The notes: generated by a model from the sequence alone, not told the origin. DNA of 64,000 nucleotides from CALRWV02 sp943371965 (GCA_943371965.1 CALRWV020000002.1:496001-560000); one strand, 5' to 3'. Positions 1-7,633 are shown, counted from the stretch's first letter. Numbers and translations: made by a program.

Positions 1-591
1 TCATATAAACTTCAAACCCAGAGAAAAATCAAAGAACGGAACGAAGCACTCCATTCACAAAAGCTGATATCTGACAATGAGTATGAACTTTCGCTTCAGG
101 AATTTAAGCAATTGGAATTTAATGGACTTATTCTTGATGCAAAAATTGAATCTGTAACCACTGGTGATAAACCCGAAGTGATTTCGTTGTTCCAAACAAA
201 AATTAAAAGTTTTGAGCGGACTCTTGAGGTTCTGAAAAACAGAAAACTTGGAATGGTTATCGTTTCCCCAATAACAGGCACAGTTATCCCATCCTTTAAT
301 TCTGATACTTTGCTTAGTGTGATCGATGTAGAAAATATTATTTTAAAAGTTCCACTCAAACTGACAGAAGTTGCTTTTTTTCATGAAGGGGATTCAATTT
401 CCGTTGTTTTCTCTGACACCAAAATTGAAAAATCAGGTGTCGTCTCCAGTCTTGCCCAGACAGTAAAAATGTTTGGTACCGAACCGGTTAGAATTATGAC
501 CATTGAAATTTCAAATTCCGATTATTTATTGCTTCCCGGAATGGTGACCCAAATAAAACTTTATCAAAAATCTGCTGTTCATGCAAACTAA
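1..591 (+). CDS. HlyD-like periplasmic adaptor, C-terminal part
   Basis: The reading frame is open from the first base of the window, so the 5' end of the gene is missing; 196 residues are visible. The first ~75 residues are charged and Lys/Glu/Gln rich, as in the alpha-helical hairpin of membrane-fusion (HlyD/RND adaptor) proteins. They are followed by a barrel-sandwich-like stretch (PITGTVIPSF) and a beta-rich tail. This is the usual hairpin-lipoyl-beta-barrel order of an adaptor that links an inner-membrane protein to the envelope. The stop overlaps the next gene by 11 bp, so it is co-translated with the polyphosphate polymerase-like gene. The family call rests on architecture only; the missing N-terminus would decide it. 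Confidence 0.55.
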   Translation, partial: SYKLQTQRKIKERNEALHSQKLISDNEYELSLQEFKQLEFNGLILDAKIESVTTGDKPEVISLFQTKIKSFERTLEVLKNRKLGMVIVSPITGTVIPSFNSDTLLSVIDVENIILKVPLKLTEVAFFHEGDSISVVFSDTKIEKSGVVSSLAQTVKMFGTEPVRIMTIEISNSDYLLLPGMVTQIKLYQKSAVHAN

Positions 592-1348
592 ATTGAAACA
601 GGAGCTGAACAACCGGCTCGAATATAAATACTGGATCTCTGATTATTTTCTTGATGAATTCAGGGCTGACATGCTACCCTATATGAGTTATGATCCGTAT
701 GCTGCACTAAGACCAGACAAGCAGTACACAGTAAGAAGTGTTTATCTGGATACGCGGAACATGAAAAGTTATCATGAAAAAATGGATGGAATCCGTTACC
801 GCAATAAATTCAGGATCAGAGGATACAATACCTTAACTGACGCTTCCCTGATTTTCCTTGAAATCAAACAGAAAAATATTGACTTTATCAGCAAGACAAG
901 GGTTAAAACCTCCCATTCTGATTTTCTGAAATTGCTGAATTCATGGAATCCTGATGAGATTGAGTCCTATAAAAATCCTGTAGTCAGACAATCTGCAGAT
1001 AAATTTATTTTCCACTACATTTCTGAAAACCTTACTCCTGTAACAAATGTTACTTACGACAGGGAAGCCTTTTTCTGCAATTATGCATCGAACCTTAGAA
1101 TCAGTTTTGACAAAGCGATCCGAACCCGATATCCTGAATCCATTTCTGATATTCATGGTGACCATAACCTAACCGTTTGCCGACCCGGTTACACTGTAAT
1201 TGAAATCAAATTTTATCAGATTTTACCGGCATGGGTTCCTGCAATAGTTTCAAAATACAAACTCAAGCGTGAAGCTATTTCGAAATACACAATGTGTGTT
1301 GATACTTTACGGAAACAGCAATCATTATTAACAGGAACATTTTCTTAA
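581..1348 (+). CDS. VTC-domain polyphosphate polymerase-like protein
   Basis: A 255-residue protein of the VTC/polyphosphate polymerase domain family, whose eukaryotic member Vtc4 makes polyphosphate from ATP inside a beta-barrel tunnel. Family features are visible: a Tyr/Arg-rich N-terminus (RLEYKYWI), a strand with alternating basic residues (RYRNKFRIRGYN, about residues 72-83), an acidic/basic strand (LEIKQK, about 93-98) and a second one near the C-terminus (VIEIKF). These are the kinds of residues that line the triphosphate tunnel. There is no membrane segment. The neighbouring DUF4956 membrane protein is its common genomic partner. The gene starts inside the end of the adaptor gene. Enzymatic activity is inferred from the family. 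Confidence 0.8.
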   Translation: MQTKLKQELNNRLEYKYWISDYFLDEFRADMLPYMSYDPYAALRPDKQYTVRSVYLDTRNMKSYHEKMDGIRYRNKFRIRGYNTLTDASLIFLEIKQKNIDFISKTRVKTSHSDFLKLLNSWNPDEIESYKNPVVRQSADKFIFHYISENLTPVTNVTYDREAFFCNYASNLRISFDKAIRTRYPESISDIHGDHNLTVCRPGYTVIEIKFYQILPAWVPAIVSKYKLKREAISKYTMCVDTLRKQQSLLTGTFS

Positions 1349-1358
1349 CGGATTTATT

Positions 1359-2033
1359 ATGTTTGAAAATTTAAACAGTTTCAATGTTTTTGCCCCTACT
1401 GCCCTTGACGTCATCATTAATTTACTGGTAGCACTTTCTTGCAGTTTTATCATAACTTTAATTTACCGTTGGACCTACAAAGGACCTGGATTTTCAGATT
1501 CATTTATTAATTCGGTTGTTTTTTTAAGTTTGATCACTGCACTGATAATCATGGTTATTGGCAATAATCTTGCCCGTGCATTCGGATTGGTGGGTGCCAT
1601 GTCAATTATCCGTTTCAGAACCGCAATAAAGGATACTCTCGATATTGTCTACATTTTTTTTGGTCTAACAATTGGAATGGGATCTGGTGTCGGCTATCAT
1701 AAACTGGTTTTTACCGGAACAGCAGTCATAGGACTCGTTCTTGTTCTTTTTGCAAAAACAAAATGGTTTGAAATCAAGCGGACACAATATCTTCTGGATT
1801 TTCAGTTTCATGGCACCACTGAGGATTCCGTTTCTTTTGAAAAAGTTCTCGGGCAATTCTGCAAGGATTTCAGAATCATCAATGTCAGAACTTTGTCTGA
1901 CAACAAAACCATGCATTATTCCTACTATTTCGCACTCAAAAACCAGAGCCATGCAGGAAATTTCATTGATTCACTCCGACAAACCAATGGAGTAGCACAG
2001 GTTCATATTTTCTTTGATCAGGATCCAATTTGA
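1359..2033 (+). CDS. DUF4956 membrane protein, partner of VTC domain
   Basis: A 224-residue protein with three to four hydrophobic helices in the first ~130 residues and a soluble C-terminal domain of ~85 residues with an alternating strand/helix pattern. The conserved DUF4956 stretch RAFGLVGAMSIIRFRT sits at about residues 72-87. DUF4956 proteins are repeatedly found beside VTC-domain genes and are thought to be their membrane partner, but no activity is established. Ten bases separate it from the upstream gene, and its stop overlaps the next start (TGATG), so all four genes form one operon. Confidence 0.8.
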   Translation: MFENLNSFNVFAPTALDVIINLLVALSCSFIITLIYRWTYKGPGFSDSFINSVVFLSLITALIIMVIGNNLARAFGLVGAMSIIRFRTAIKDTLDIVYIFFGLTIGMGSGVGYHKLVFTGTAVIGLVLVLFAKTKWFEIKRTQYLLDFQFHGTTEDSVSFEKVLGQFCKDFRIINVRTLSDNKTMHYSYYFALKNQSHAGNFIDSLRQTNGVAQVHIFFDQDPI

Positions 2034-2794
2034 TGAAGGTGACAATAATGTTTTTTATTTCTCCACTTTTGGCAATTCCAATTATTCTTTTTTCCGGTTG
2101 CAAGGATAATAATGATGCTGATCCACCTAAATCACACAATCTTGTTTTGGTGAAATCCTATTCACTTGCTATCGGGGAACCTTCTTCAGTTGTTTTTGAT
2201 GTTTCCGGTAAATATTTGTGGATTGTTGGTGGACAGAAAGAACGTATTTATCAGACAAATCTAACAGGCGAAATTATTCAGACTTTAGATTATAAAGGAA
2301 TTGATCCGGAAGGAATTGTTTGCGACAAACGAGATTCCACCTTATGGGTTGTTGAAGAATATGACCGCGAATTGGTTCACCTCGATACACTTGGACTGGA
2401 ACTAAACCGTGCACAAATTCCAGTTGATGGCAATGATAATGACGGACCTGAAGGTGCTGTCTTTGATGATAACAGCCATCTTATGATTCTTAAGGAAAAA
2501 CTACCTTCATTGGCTGTTGAAACTGATTCTGTGTTTAATTTGATCAGACTAAAGGAAATTACATTTGCTGATGATGTTTCCGATATCACCTGGAATCCGA
2601 ATACAAAAACTTTCTTTATAGTAAGCGATCAAAGTCGTGGCGTTTATGAATGGACATTCGACAGAGGAGTAATCAACAGTTACAGTTTGCCTTCAAATAA
2701 ATATGAAGGAATTGCAATTGATCCCAACAACGGATTATTTTATTTGGTCAACAATGACTTGGCAACATTGGATATTTTTGAACTGCAGAAATAA
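2033..2794 (+). CDS. SdiA-regulated-type beta-propeller lipoprotein
   Basis: A 253-residue secreted lipoprotein. The start is the ATG whose A is the last base of the upstream stop (TGATG); a TTG one codon earlier is less likely. The N-terminus is a lipoprotein signal peptide ending in FSGC. The rest has repeated four-strand units with DxSGKYLWIV- and WNPNTKTFFIV-like blades, as in the SdiA-regulated (YjiK) beta-propeller family. A phytase- or esterase-like phosphate role would fit the polyphosphate context, but this is inference. It is the last gene before a strong terminator. Confidence 0.7.
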   Translation: MKVTIMFFISPLLAIPIILFSGCKDNNDADPPKSHNLVLVKSYSLAIGEPSSVVFDVSGKYLWIVGGQKERIYQTNLTGEIIQTLDYKGIDPEGIVCDKRDSTLWVVEEYDRELVHLDTLGLELNRAQIPVDGNDNDGPEGAVFDDNSHLMILKEKLPSLAVETDSVFNLIRLKEITFADDVSDITWNPNTKTFFIVSDQSRGVYEWTFDRGVINSYSLPSNKYEGIAIDPNNGLFYLVNNDLATLDIFELQK

Positions 2795-2821
2795 ACTTAA
2801 GGTTTTGAAGTTTGATTTTTC

Positions 2822-2853
2822 AGAAAAGTCGGAGAAAACACTCCGACTTTTCT
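2822..2853. terminator. Bidirectional intrinsic terminator
   Basis: Perfect 13-bp inverted repeat (AGAAAAGTCGGAG and its complement) with a 6-nt loop, A-rich on the left and T-rich on the right. It lies between two convergent genes and can end transcription of both. Confidence 0.85.
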
Positions 2854-2860
2854 ATTTATA

Positions 2861-3403
2861 TCAATTTCTGTTTGTAACTGATGTTGCAACACTTTCCTTA
2901 AGTGAAAAATCAAATTTTCCTTCTGTAAATGCTTTTGTTTCAGAGAGATTGGTAGTGTTAAAAGCATTAAATGTAAATGTACCGGTTATTCTTTTTCCAG
3001 TTTTATCCAGCCGTGAAATTGTAACTGTTCCACCATTTACTTTTGAACCGTAAAGTGCTGCAGGATTTGTTGTTGCAAAGGACGCAACATTAACATTTCC
3101 GGAAACCAAATAATCTCCAAATGTATAAGTTTTTGTACCTTCATCAGAAACAACAATGGTAAGGGTTTCCGCATTAACGCCATCACTTTTTGCTCCAATG
3201 ATTGTAATTTTTCCATTTACAATTGTTGCATAGGAAAGTCCGGCAACTCCAGTAACGCCTGTTGATTCCCAAGCTGTTCCTCCAACTTTCATGCTCATTT
3301 TTTCAGTTGTTAAATCCAACGCCTCAACCACTGAATCTGCTTTGTCACAGCCAAAAATCAATGGCATACCAATTAATATTGCAAGTAACGATGATTTTTT
3401 CAT
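2861..3403 (-). CDS. Small exported lipoprotein (DUF6252-like)
   Basis: A 180-residue lipoprotein with signal peptide MKKSSLLAILIGMPLIFGC and a lipobox ending at Cys19. The mature part is rich in Thr, Gly and Val and contains KVGGTAWES, a stretch ending TYTFGDY and a final stretch GTFTFNAFN. This resembles the small Bacteroidota lipoproteins annotated as DUF6252 (a beta-barrel/calycin-like pattern with a W near the N-terminus). Function is unknown. It stands alone between the terminator and the paa genes and was probably transcribed from its own promoter near 3420. Confidence 0.6.
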   Translation of the reverse strand: MKKSSLLAILIGMPLIFGCDKADSVVEALDLTTEKMSMKVGGTAWESTGVTGVAGLSYATIVNGKITIIGAKSDGVNAETLTIVVSDEGTKTYTFGDYLVSGNVNVASFATTNPAALYGSKVNGGTVTISRLDKTGKRITGTFTFNAFNTTNLSETKAFTEGKFDFSLKESVATSVTNRN

Positions 3404-3458
3404 TTCTTCCCCTCAATCTTTATTTTACTTTGCTGAAAATGGACAAATTTTTTTACTA

Positions 3459-3956
3459 TTACAAAAACTTAAACTGTTCAAATGTTTCTTTACACGAATT
3501 GCAGTGAAATATTGCCCGACAAAGTGTGGGTCCGAACGGACTCATCAATTCTGTATTTTCTGAGTTGCATTTTGGACAGGTTGCTTTCATTTCACTTTTT
3601 TGAAATGCTTTTGGAGTTGCCAAGCCGTGTATGCGGATTGCTTCCAGACCTGATTCAGAAATTCTATCTGATGACCAGGATTTGTTTTGAAGGATAACGA
3701 CATCAACTTCTTTTATACCGTTTTCAGCCAATTTTTTAATTACATCATTTTTCATGTAGTCGATAGCAGGACAACCGGCAAACGTTGGAATCATCGAAAT
3801 TGTTATCTTTTTATTTTCAACTTTTATTTCATCAATGATTCCGAGTTCAATAAGTGATATGGTTGGGATCTCAGGATCTTTAACTTGTTGGAGAATTTCA
3901 GAAATATCAGCCACGGATAACACAGAGTTACACGGATTAAAAGACAAATCTTTCAT
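3459..3956 (-). CDS. paaD: Phenylacetyl-CoA epoxidase assembly subunit PaaD
   Basis: PaaD is the MIP18-family accessory protein of the phenylacetyl-CoA epoxidase, thought to help assemble its iron centre. A DUF59/MIP18 domain fills about residues 17-95 (VKDPEIPTISLIELGI, FAGCPA). A C-terminal zinc-ribbon-like tail (CPKCNSENTE ... CNSC) is typical of PaaD. The start is uncertain: the ATG at 3956 lies inside the last codons of the GxxExxY pseudogene, and codons 7-16 lie in that element's terminal repeat. The conserved family sequence begins at about residue 16, so a GTG at 3914 (V-A-D-I-S) is a credible alternative. Confidence 0.9.
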   Translation of the reverse strand: MKDLSFNPCNSVLSVADISEILQQVKDPEIPTISLIELGIIDEIKVENKKITISMIPTFAGCPAIDYMKNDVIKKLAENGIKEVDVVILQNKSWSSDRISESGLEAIRIHGLATPKAFQKSEMKATCPKCNSENTELMSPFGPTLCRAIFHCNSCKETFEQFKFL

Positions 3957-4351
3957 ATTGAAGTTTTTCTTTCCCGAAATTAATCAGCAATCCGACTCGA
4001 ATTCCGGTTGCCTTTAAATAATTTAAAACTTGTGACCGATGAATATAATGAATGGTTTCTATGCTTTTCAATTCAATTATTACTTTGTCATCCACTAAAA
4101 TATCTGCATAATAATCACCAACAACTTGACTATAAAAAGTAACTTTTATCGGTTTTTGCTACTCTGCTTTTATTCCCTGTTCCATTAAAATAATCATCAA
4201 GGCATTTTCATAAACCTTTTCCAGAAAACCAAATCCAAGCTCGGTATGAACTGTCATGGCACTACCGATGATCTTAAAAGTTAAATCTTTATATAAAATG
4301 TCACTCAAGATTTAATAGTTTTTATCTGTGTTAATCCGTGTTATCTGTGGC
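3910..4351. mobile_element. GxxExxY element bounded by 33-bp inverted repeats
   Basis: The left repeat (3910-3942) and the right repeat (4319-4351) are inverted copies matching at about 27 of 33 positions. Both are built of degenerate CACRGATWAA units (R = A or G). Between them lies only the broken GxxExxY gene. The arrangement looks like a small mobile or once-mobile unit inserted between paaC and paaD. No transposase is present and no clear target duplication was seen. Confidence 0.6.
3937..4308 (-). pseudogene. GxxExxY (PD-(D/E)XK-like) protein, nonsense-broken
   Basis: Read on the minus strand from a TTG at 4308, this 123-codon frame matches the GxxExxY family: the name motif is GFLEKVY, followed by EQGIKAE, then QKPIKVTFYSQVVGDYYAD, then VDDKVIIELKSIE and LNYLKATGIRVGLLINFG, ending in RFVF. 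D and E/K in DYYAD...IELK match the active-site pattern of the PD-(D/E)XK nuclease fold. A TAG at 4159-4161 interrupts the frame where the family usually has an Arg, so the gene is broken unless the stop is read through. It sits between paaC and paaD in the same direction and is enclosed by inverted repeats. Its 3' end overlaps the longest paaD start by 20 bp. Confidence 0.85.
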
Positions 4352-4359
4352 AAAAAACA

Positions 4360-5121
4360 TCACCACTTTGCATTCGGGTCAATTGCAAAGACTTCAGACA
4401 TTTCTTTCAGCAAAGATTCGAGATGAGCAGAATGATTTCCTTTTCTTCCTCCAAAATATTTTTCAGAGTTCACAATTTCAGGAAAGACAAGATTTGAATT
4501 CTTTAATACCGGTTTGATTGCTTCCAACCAGTTATCCCTTAATTCTGATTCCAGCGGTTGAATTTTTTCTTCAGCCAAAGCAGTTGAGAATTGTGATTCC
4601 TCAAACAATCCAAAAGCCATCGGATATGCGTCGTTCAGAGCCTTCTGCAGATGCCTTCTACTTTCACCATTTTCACTGTTGCCAAGTTTTTCCATCCAGG
4701 TTTTGGCATGGAGAATATGATATTTTTCTTCCCGCAATAATTTTTGTGATAAATCTGCAAGAGGTTTAAATGATGAAGCTGTTAATGATTGAAGCCTAAC
4801 GTTTTCAGCATAGTCATACAGGAAATGACGCACCAAACTGAAAGCATAATCTCCGATCGGATACTCAACAAAATGACATGATTTAAACATTTTCAGCGGA
4901 CGGTTAAATGCCAACTGATCTGGATCTCCATCACCCAATTCTTGAAGGATTCTGTAATAACTGTATGCATGACCAAGCTCATCCTGCGCCATGGAGGAAA
5001 ATGCTAAATCCTCTTCTAAAATAGGGCCCAATCCTGTCCACTCTGAATTCCTATGACCAATGATCAGTTCATCGTCAGCTAATCTATAAAGCAAATCTTT
5101 GAGTGCATCTGTTGTTTTCAT
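4360..5121 (-). CDS. paaC: Phenylacetyl-CoA epoxidase subunit PaaC
   Basis: A 253-residue ferritin-like protein, the structural partner of PaaA in the ring 1,2-phenylacetyl-CoA epoxidase of aerobic phenylacetate degradation. Visible family sequences are HRNSEWTGLGPILEEDLAF, AQDELGHAYSYYRIL and REEKYHILHAKTW. Length is normal for PaaC. The gene is 36 bp from paaB upstream. Downstream continuity to paaD is broken by the GxxExxY element. Confidence 0.95.
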   Translation of the reverse strand: MKTTDALKDLLYRLADDELIIGHRNSEWTGLGPILEEDLAFSSMAQDELGHAYSYYRILQELGDGDPDQLAFNRPLKMFKSCHFVEYPIGDYAFSLVRHFLYDYAENVRLQSLTASSFKPLADLSQKLLREEKYHILHAKTWMEKLGNSENGESRRHLQKALNDAYPMAFGLFEESQFSTALAEEKIQPLESELRDNWLEAIKPVLKNSNLVFPEIVNSEKYFGGRKGNHSAHLESLLKEMSEVFAIDPNAKW

Positions 5122-5157
5122 AAAATTGATCCTGCTTTTTCGAAAAATATTCGTCGA

Positions 5158-5574
5158 TTAATGCTTCTTTTTGATCTGCCGTTTTCTACCCGAAACTGTT
5201 ATATTTTCTTCAGTCTTGAACGACTCAATAATTTCTCTGACGCGATAGCCGTATGCTTCTCTATAACTTTTATCGGTTGCAGGTAAAAACATATCTTCGT
5301 CTTCATAATCGGTTGCATTCACATCAGTGGTTTTTACAACCCAGATATTGGCGCATTTCATCCTACGCGCATATTGTTCCTTTGCAAACAGGATCGCCAT
5401 TTCTGCATTTGGTGCATGAACGGAGCCGACATGAATATGATGTTCTCCGCGTGATTTTTGATGGAAAACTTCAAACGTTTGCCATTGCTGGTGAGTTTCT
5501 TCCGGCAGGAATTTCCCCGCATCTTCCGGGAGGTCAGCCCTGTTGATGCGGGGGTCTATCGATTGGGTCTTCAT
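5158..5574 (-). CDS. paaB: Phenylacetyl-CoA epoxidase subunit PaaB
   Basis: PaaB is a small ferredoxin-like-fold subunit that bridges PaaAC dimers. The core (WQTFEVFHQKSRGEHHIHVGSVHAPNAEMAI, ANIWVV) is well conserved. At 138 residues it is longer than the ~95-residue enterobacterial form: there is an N-terminal extension of ~25 residues and a basic tail (GRKRQIKKKH). Longer PaaB proteins are common in this phylum. It lies between paaA and paaC; the 108-bp gap to paaA holds a degenerate heptad repeat pair. Confidence 0.93.
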   Translation of the reverse strand: MKTQSIDPRINRADLPEDAGKFLPEETHQQWQTFEVFHQKSRGEHHIHVGSVHAPNAEMAILFAKEQYARRMKCANIWVVKTTDVNATDYEDEDMFLPATDKSYREAYGYRVREIIESFKTEENITVSGRKRQIKKKH

Positions 5575-5600
5575 GGTTTACCCTTTAAGTTTCTATGTTA

Positions 5601-5683
5601 AATGCTGGATTTTGAATTTTAAATTGAATCAAAGAATTTGTGTTTTTATTCAGCATCCAACATTTATAATTCAAAATTTCTGT
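5601..5683. repeat. Inverted pair of degenerate heptad arrays
   Basis: Bases 5601-5628 read as four 7-mers (AATGCTG, GATTTTG, AATTTTA, AATTGAA). Bases 5649-5683 read as five 7-mers in the opposite orientation (TTCAGCA, TCCAACA, TTTATAA, TTCAAAA, TTTCTGT). The last overlaps the paaA stop region. A related AATGCTGGAT start occurs near 32476. Confidence 0.5.
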
Positions 5684-6672
5684 TACGCCAACGGAGCCAT
5701 AAATTTTTCGTTTTTATTCAGAAGGGCTTGTCTTACCCAACGTCCTTTATCTTCTGCGTAAGCACGGACTGCCAAACGTTCTTTGTTGCAGGGACCATCG
5801 CCATTGATAACTTTGAAAAATTCCTGCCAGTCAGGTTCAGTATATTCCCACCGGTTGGTGTCTTCGTTTCTTCTGAAATTCGGATCTGGAATTGTTAGAC
5901 CCAATTCCCAGATTTTTGGAACATACGTACTGAAAAATTCCTGACGCATATCGTCATTTGATGCCATCTTTACTTTCCACTTCATTAAAGTTTCTGTGTG
6001 AACAGAAACAGTATCCGGCGGTCCGAAAAAGTGCATGATCGGAATCCACCAGCGGTTCAATGCCTCCTGAACCATTTTGCGTTGGGTTGGTGTTCCAGTC
6101 GCCAAAGTCACGACATTATCGTGACCATATTTCAGGTGGAAAGATTCTTCATAACAAATTCTGGTTAGGGCGCGGCAATAGGGTCCGTAAGAACCTTTTG
6201 CATTTGCATTTTGGTTGATAATCGCACCGGCATCTATTAACCACGCGATGACCGCGGTATCAGCCCAGGTTACTGCAGGATAGTTGAAGACATTTGAATA
6301 TTTTGATTTTCCGCTGATCAGATCATTGATCATTTCTTCACGTGATTTTCCAAGAGTTTCTGCAGCTGAATATAACAACTGGGCATGTCCTACTTCATCC
6401 TGAACTTTTGCCATCAGTGCCATTTTGCGTTTGAAACCTGGAGCTCTCGTAATCCATGTTCCTTCAGGAAGTGCACCTATAATTTCAGAATGTGCGTGTT
6501 GCTCAATCATCCGAATCAACTGGCGTCGGTACTCGTACGGCATCCAATCCTGAGGTTCAATTTTTTCACCGCGTTCAATTCTTGCTTCAAATTCAGCCAG
6601 TTTCTGTTGATCTTCTTCCTGTGGTTTTTTGCCCCAGTTTTCAATATCAATAACGGTTAATGAGCCGTACAT
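5683..6672 (-). CDS. paaA: Phenylacetyl-CoA epoxidase catalytic subunit PaaA
   Basis: A 329-residue diiron oxygenase subunit that converts phenylacetyl-CoA to its ring 1,2-epoxide. The iron ligands expected for this ferritin-like family are present: Glu63 (HSEIIG), Glu93 and His96 (QDEVGHAQ), and Glu176/His179 (YEESFH). Length and full-length similarity are normal. It is the first gene of the operon, downstream of a 238-bp spacer with a strong palindrome that may be an operator. The reductase gene paaE, usually next to paaD, is not found in this window. Confidence 0.97.
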   Translation of the reverse strand: MYGSLTVIDIENWGKKPQEEDQQKLAEFEARIERGEKIEPQDWMPYEYRRQLIRMIEQHAHSEIIGALPEGTWITRAPGFKRKMALMAKVQDEVGHAQLLYSAAETLGKSREEMINDLISGKSKYSNVFNYPAVTWADTAVIAWLIDAGAIINQNANAKGSYGPYCRALTRICYEESFHLKYGHDNVVTLATGTPTQRKMVQEALNRWWIPIMHFFGPPDTVSVHTETLMKWKVKMASNDDMRQEFFSTYVPKIWELGLTIPDPNFRRNEDTNRWEYTEPDWQEFFKVINGDGPCNKERLAVRAYAEDKGRWVRQALLNKNEKFMAPLA

Positions 6673-6700
6673 AAATTTCTCTTTTTTAGATAATAATTTT

Positions 6701-6721
6701 CATTCCAAACTGGTTGGAATG
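6701..6721. promoter_or_regulatory. Palindrome upstream of paaA, candidate operator
   Basis: Perfect 8-bp arms CATTCCAA / TTGGAATG around a 5-nt centre, with the centre 39 bp before the paaA ATG. Position and size suit a repressor site for the neighbouring TetR protein, but the sequence differs from the site in front of tetR, so the binding protein is a guess. Confidence 0.4.
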
Positions 6722-6780
6722 ACTGATGGATAAATATTTTCCACTTGATTGCGATTAATGCCTGGATAATCAGCTTGTCT

Positions 6781-6893
6781 TGTCATTCTAATCGAGATAC
6801 TTCTGGAGAAGAATCTCCTCGCCCATCAAAATTGGAATTAGTCGATGAACATTCAGATTCTTCATTCCGCCTTTCGACGGATTCAGAATGACA
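6781..6893. repeat. TGTCATTC-type inverted-repeat element
   Basis: Begins TGTCATTCT and ends AGAATGACA, with AAGAATCTCC and AGATTCTTC as inner inverted segments, so the whole can fold into one long imperfect hairpin. It fills the spacer between paaA and the TetR gene. Related elements lie near 32538, 47213 and 48298. Confidence 0.6.
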
Positions 6894-6910
6894 TAACCCC
6901 CGTCTACATT

Positions 6911-7519
6911 TTAAACGGTTCTGATTAATCCGTTCAATAATATTTCTGCCAAATGTTCACCGATTTGTTCTGGTGTCATTTCTCCGTTTGGCCGGTACCA
7001 CTGATGTGTCCAGTTTAAGGCTGAAAGGATTGTGAGTGAGCTGAATTTTTCATCTACATTTCTGAATAAATTTTCACGGACGCCATCTAATATCACCTTA
7101 CGGAACATTTGTTCGTAATAGTCTCTCATCAACGCATAAACCTGGTATTTTTCAGGAGGAAGATGTTTCCATTCGGTCATGAATACCGCAGATGCATTCA
7201 GATTTGAAGTTATTACCTTGATATGGGCAATAATCATTTCTTTCAGTTTCGCTTTCGTATTCAGCTTTGAAAGATAAATTGGTTTTACCGTGTGAAAAAA
7301 TTCGTTCGCACATCTATCCGCAATCTGCCAAAGAATTTCTGTTTTCGATGGAAAGTGGGAATACAAACTTGCCGCTTCAACATTCATGACTTTTGCAAGA
7401 TCACGCATTGAAGTTCCGAGATATCCCTTTTTCTGAAATAATAACTCCGCCTGGTTAAGCAAATCTGCTTTTTTAACCTTTCCGGTGGTTTTTGGTGGTT
7501 TTTCTGCTGATGAAGCCAT
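6911..7519 (-). CDS. TetR-family regulator, probable PaaR-type repressor
   Basis: A 202-residue TetR/AcrR protein. After a basic leader, the helix-turn-helix domain spans about residues 18-65 (AELLFQKKGYLGTSMRDLA, EAASLYSHFPSKTEIL). The remainder is an all-helical ligand domain of the type seen in regulators of acyl-CoA pathways (LNWTHQWYRPNGEMTPEQI). It is next to paaA and reads the same way, so control of phenylacetate genes with a CoA-thioester ligand is likely but inferred. A site resembling the known PaaR operator precedes its start. Confidence 0.85.
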   Translation of the reverse strand: MASSAEKPPKTTGKVKKADLLNQAELLFQKKGYLGTSMRDLAKVMNVEAASLYSHFPSKTEILWQIADRCANEFFHTVKPIYLSKLNTKAKLKEMIIAHIKVITSNLNASAVFMTEWKHLPPEKYQVYALMRDYYEQMFRKVILDGVRENLFRNVDEKFSSLTILSALNWTHQWYRPNGEMTPEQIGEHLAEILLNGLIRTV

Positions 7520-7525
7520 AGAATC

Positions 7526-7539
7526 CTAACGCTTGTTTG
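7526..7539. promoter_or_regulatory. PaaR-like operator in front of the TetR gene
   Basis: CTAACGCTTGTTTG differs at one fixed position from CNAACGNNCGTTNG, the consensus I recall for the Thermus PaaR repressor. It ends 7 bp upstream of the TetR start codon, suggesting autoregulation. Confidence 0.45.
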
Positions 7540-7584
7540 GTTGAAATTAATAAAAGCTTTTGACTGAACAAAATTAATGACCAA

Positions 7585-7614
7585 TTTGATGGAATTAAAT
7601 TTTCGGTATCTTTG
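7585..7614 (+). promoter_or_regulatory. Bacteroidota-type promoter of the WYL regulator
   Basis: TTTG at 7585-7588 and TATCTTTG at 7607-7614 are 18 nt apart, matching the -33/-7 pattern TTTG...TAnnTTTG. The start codon follows 19 bp later, so the leader is very short. Confidence 0.6.
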
Positions 7615-7633
7615 AATAAACTGAATTGAAATT

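Noticed and set aside
4159..4161. Recoding of the TAG in the GxxExxY gene (for example as pyrrolysine)
   Set aside because: Nothing in the window supports TAG recoding; the position is not a conserved special residue, so simple decay is more likely.
3957..4359. An intact gene in the paaC-paaD gap
   Set aside because: The only frame with family similarity has an internal stop, and no other frame gives a credible protein.
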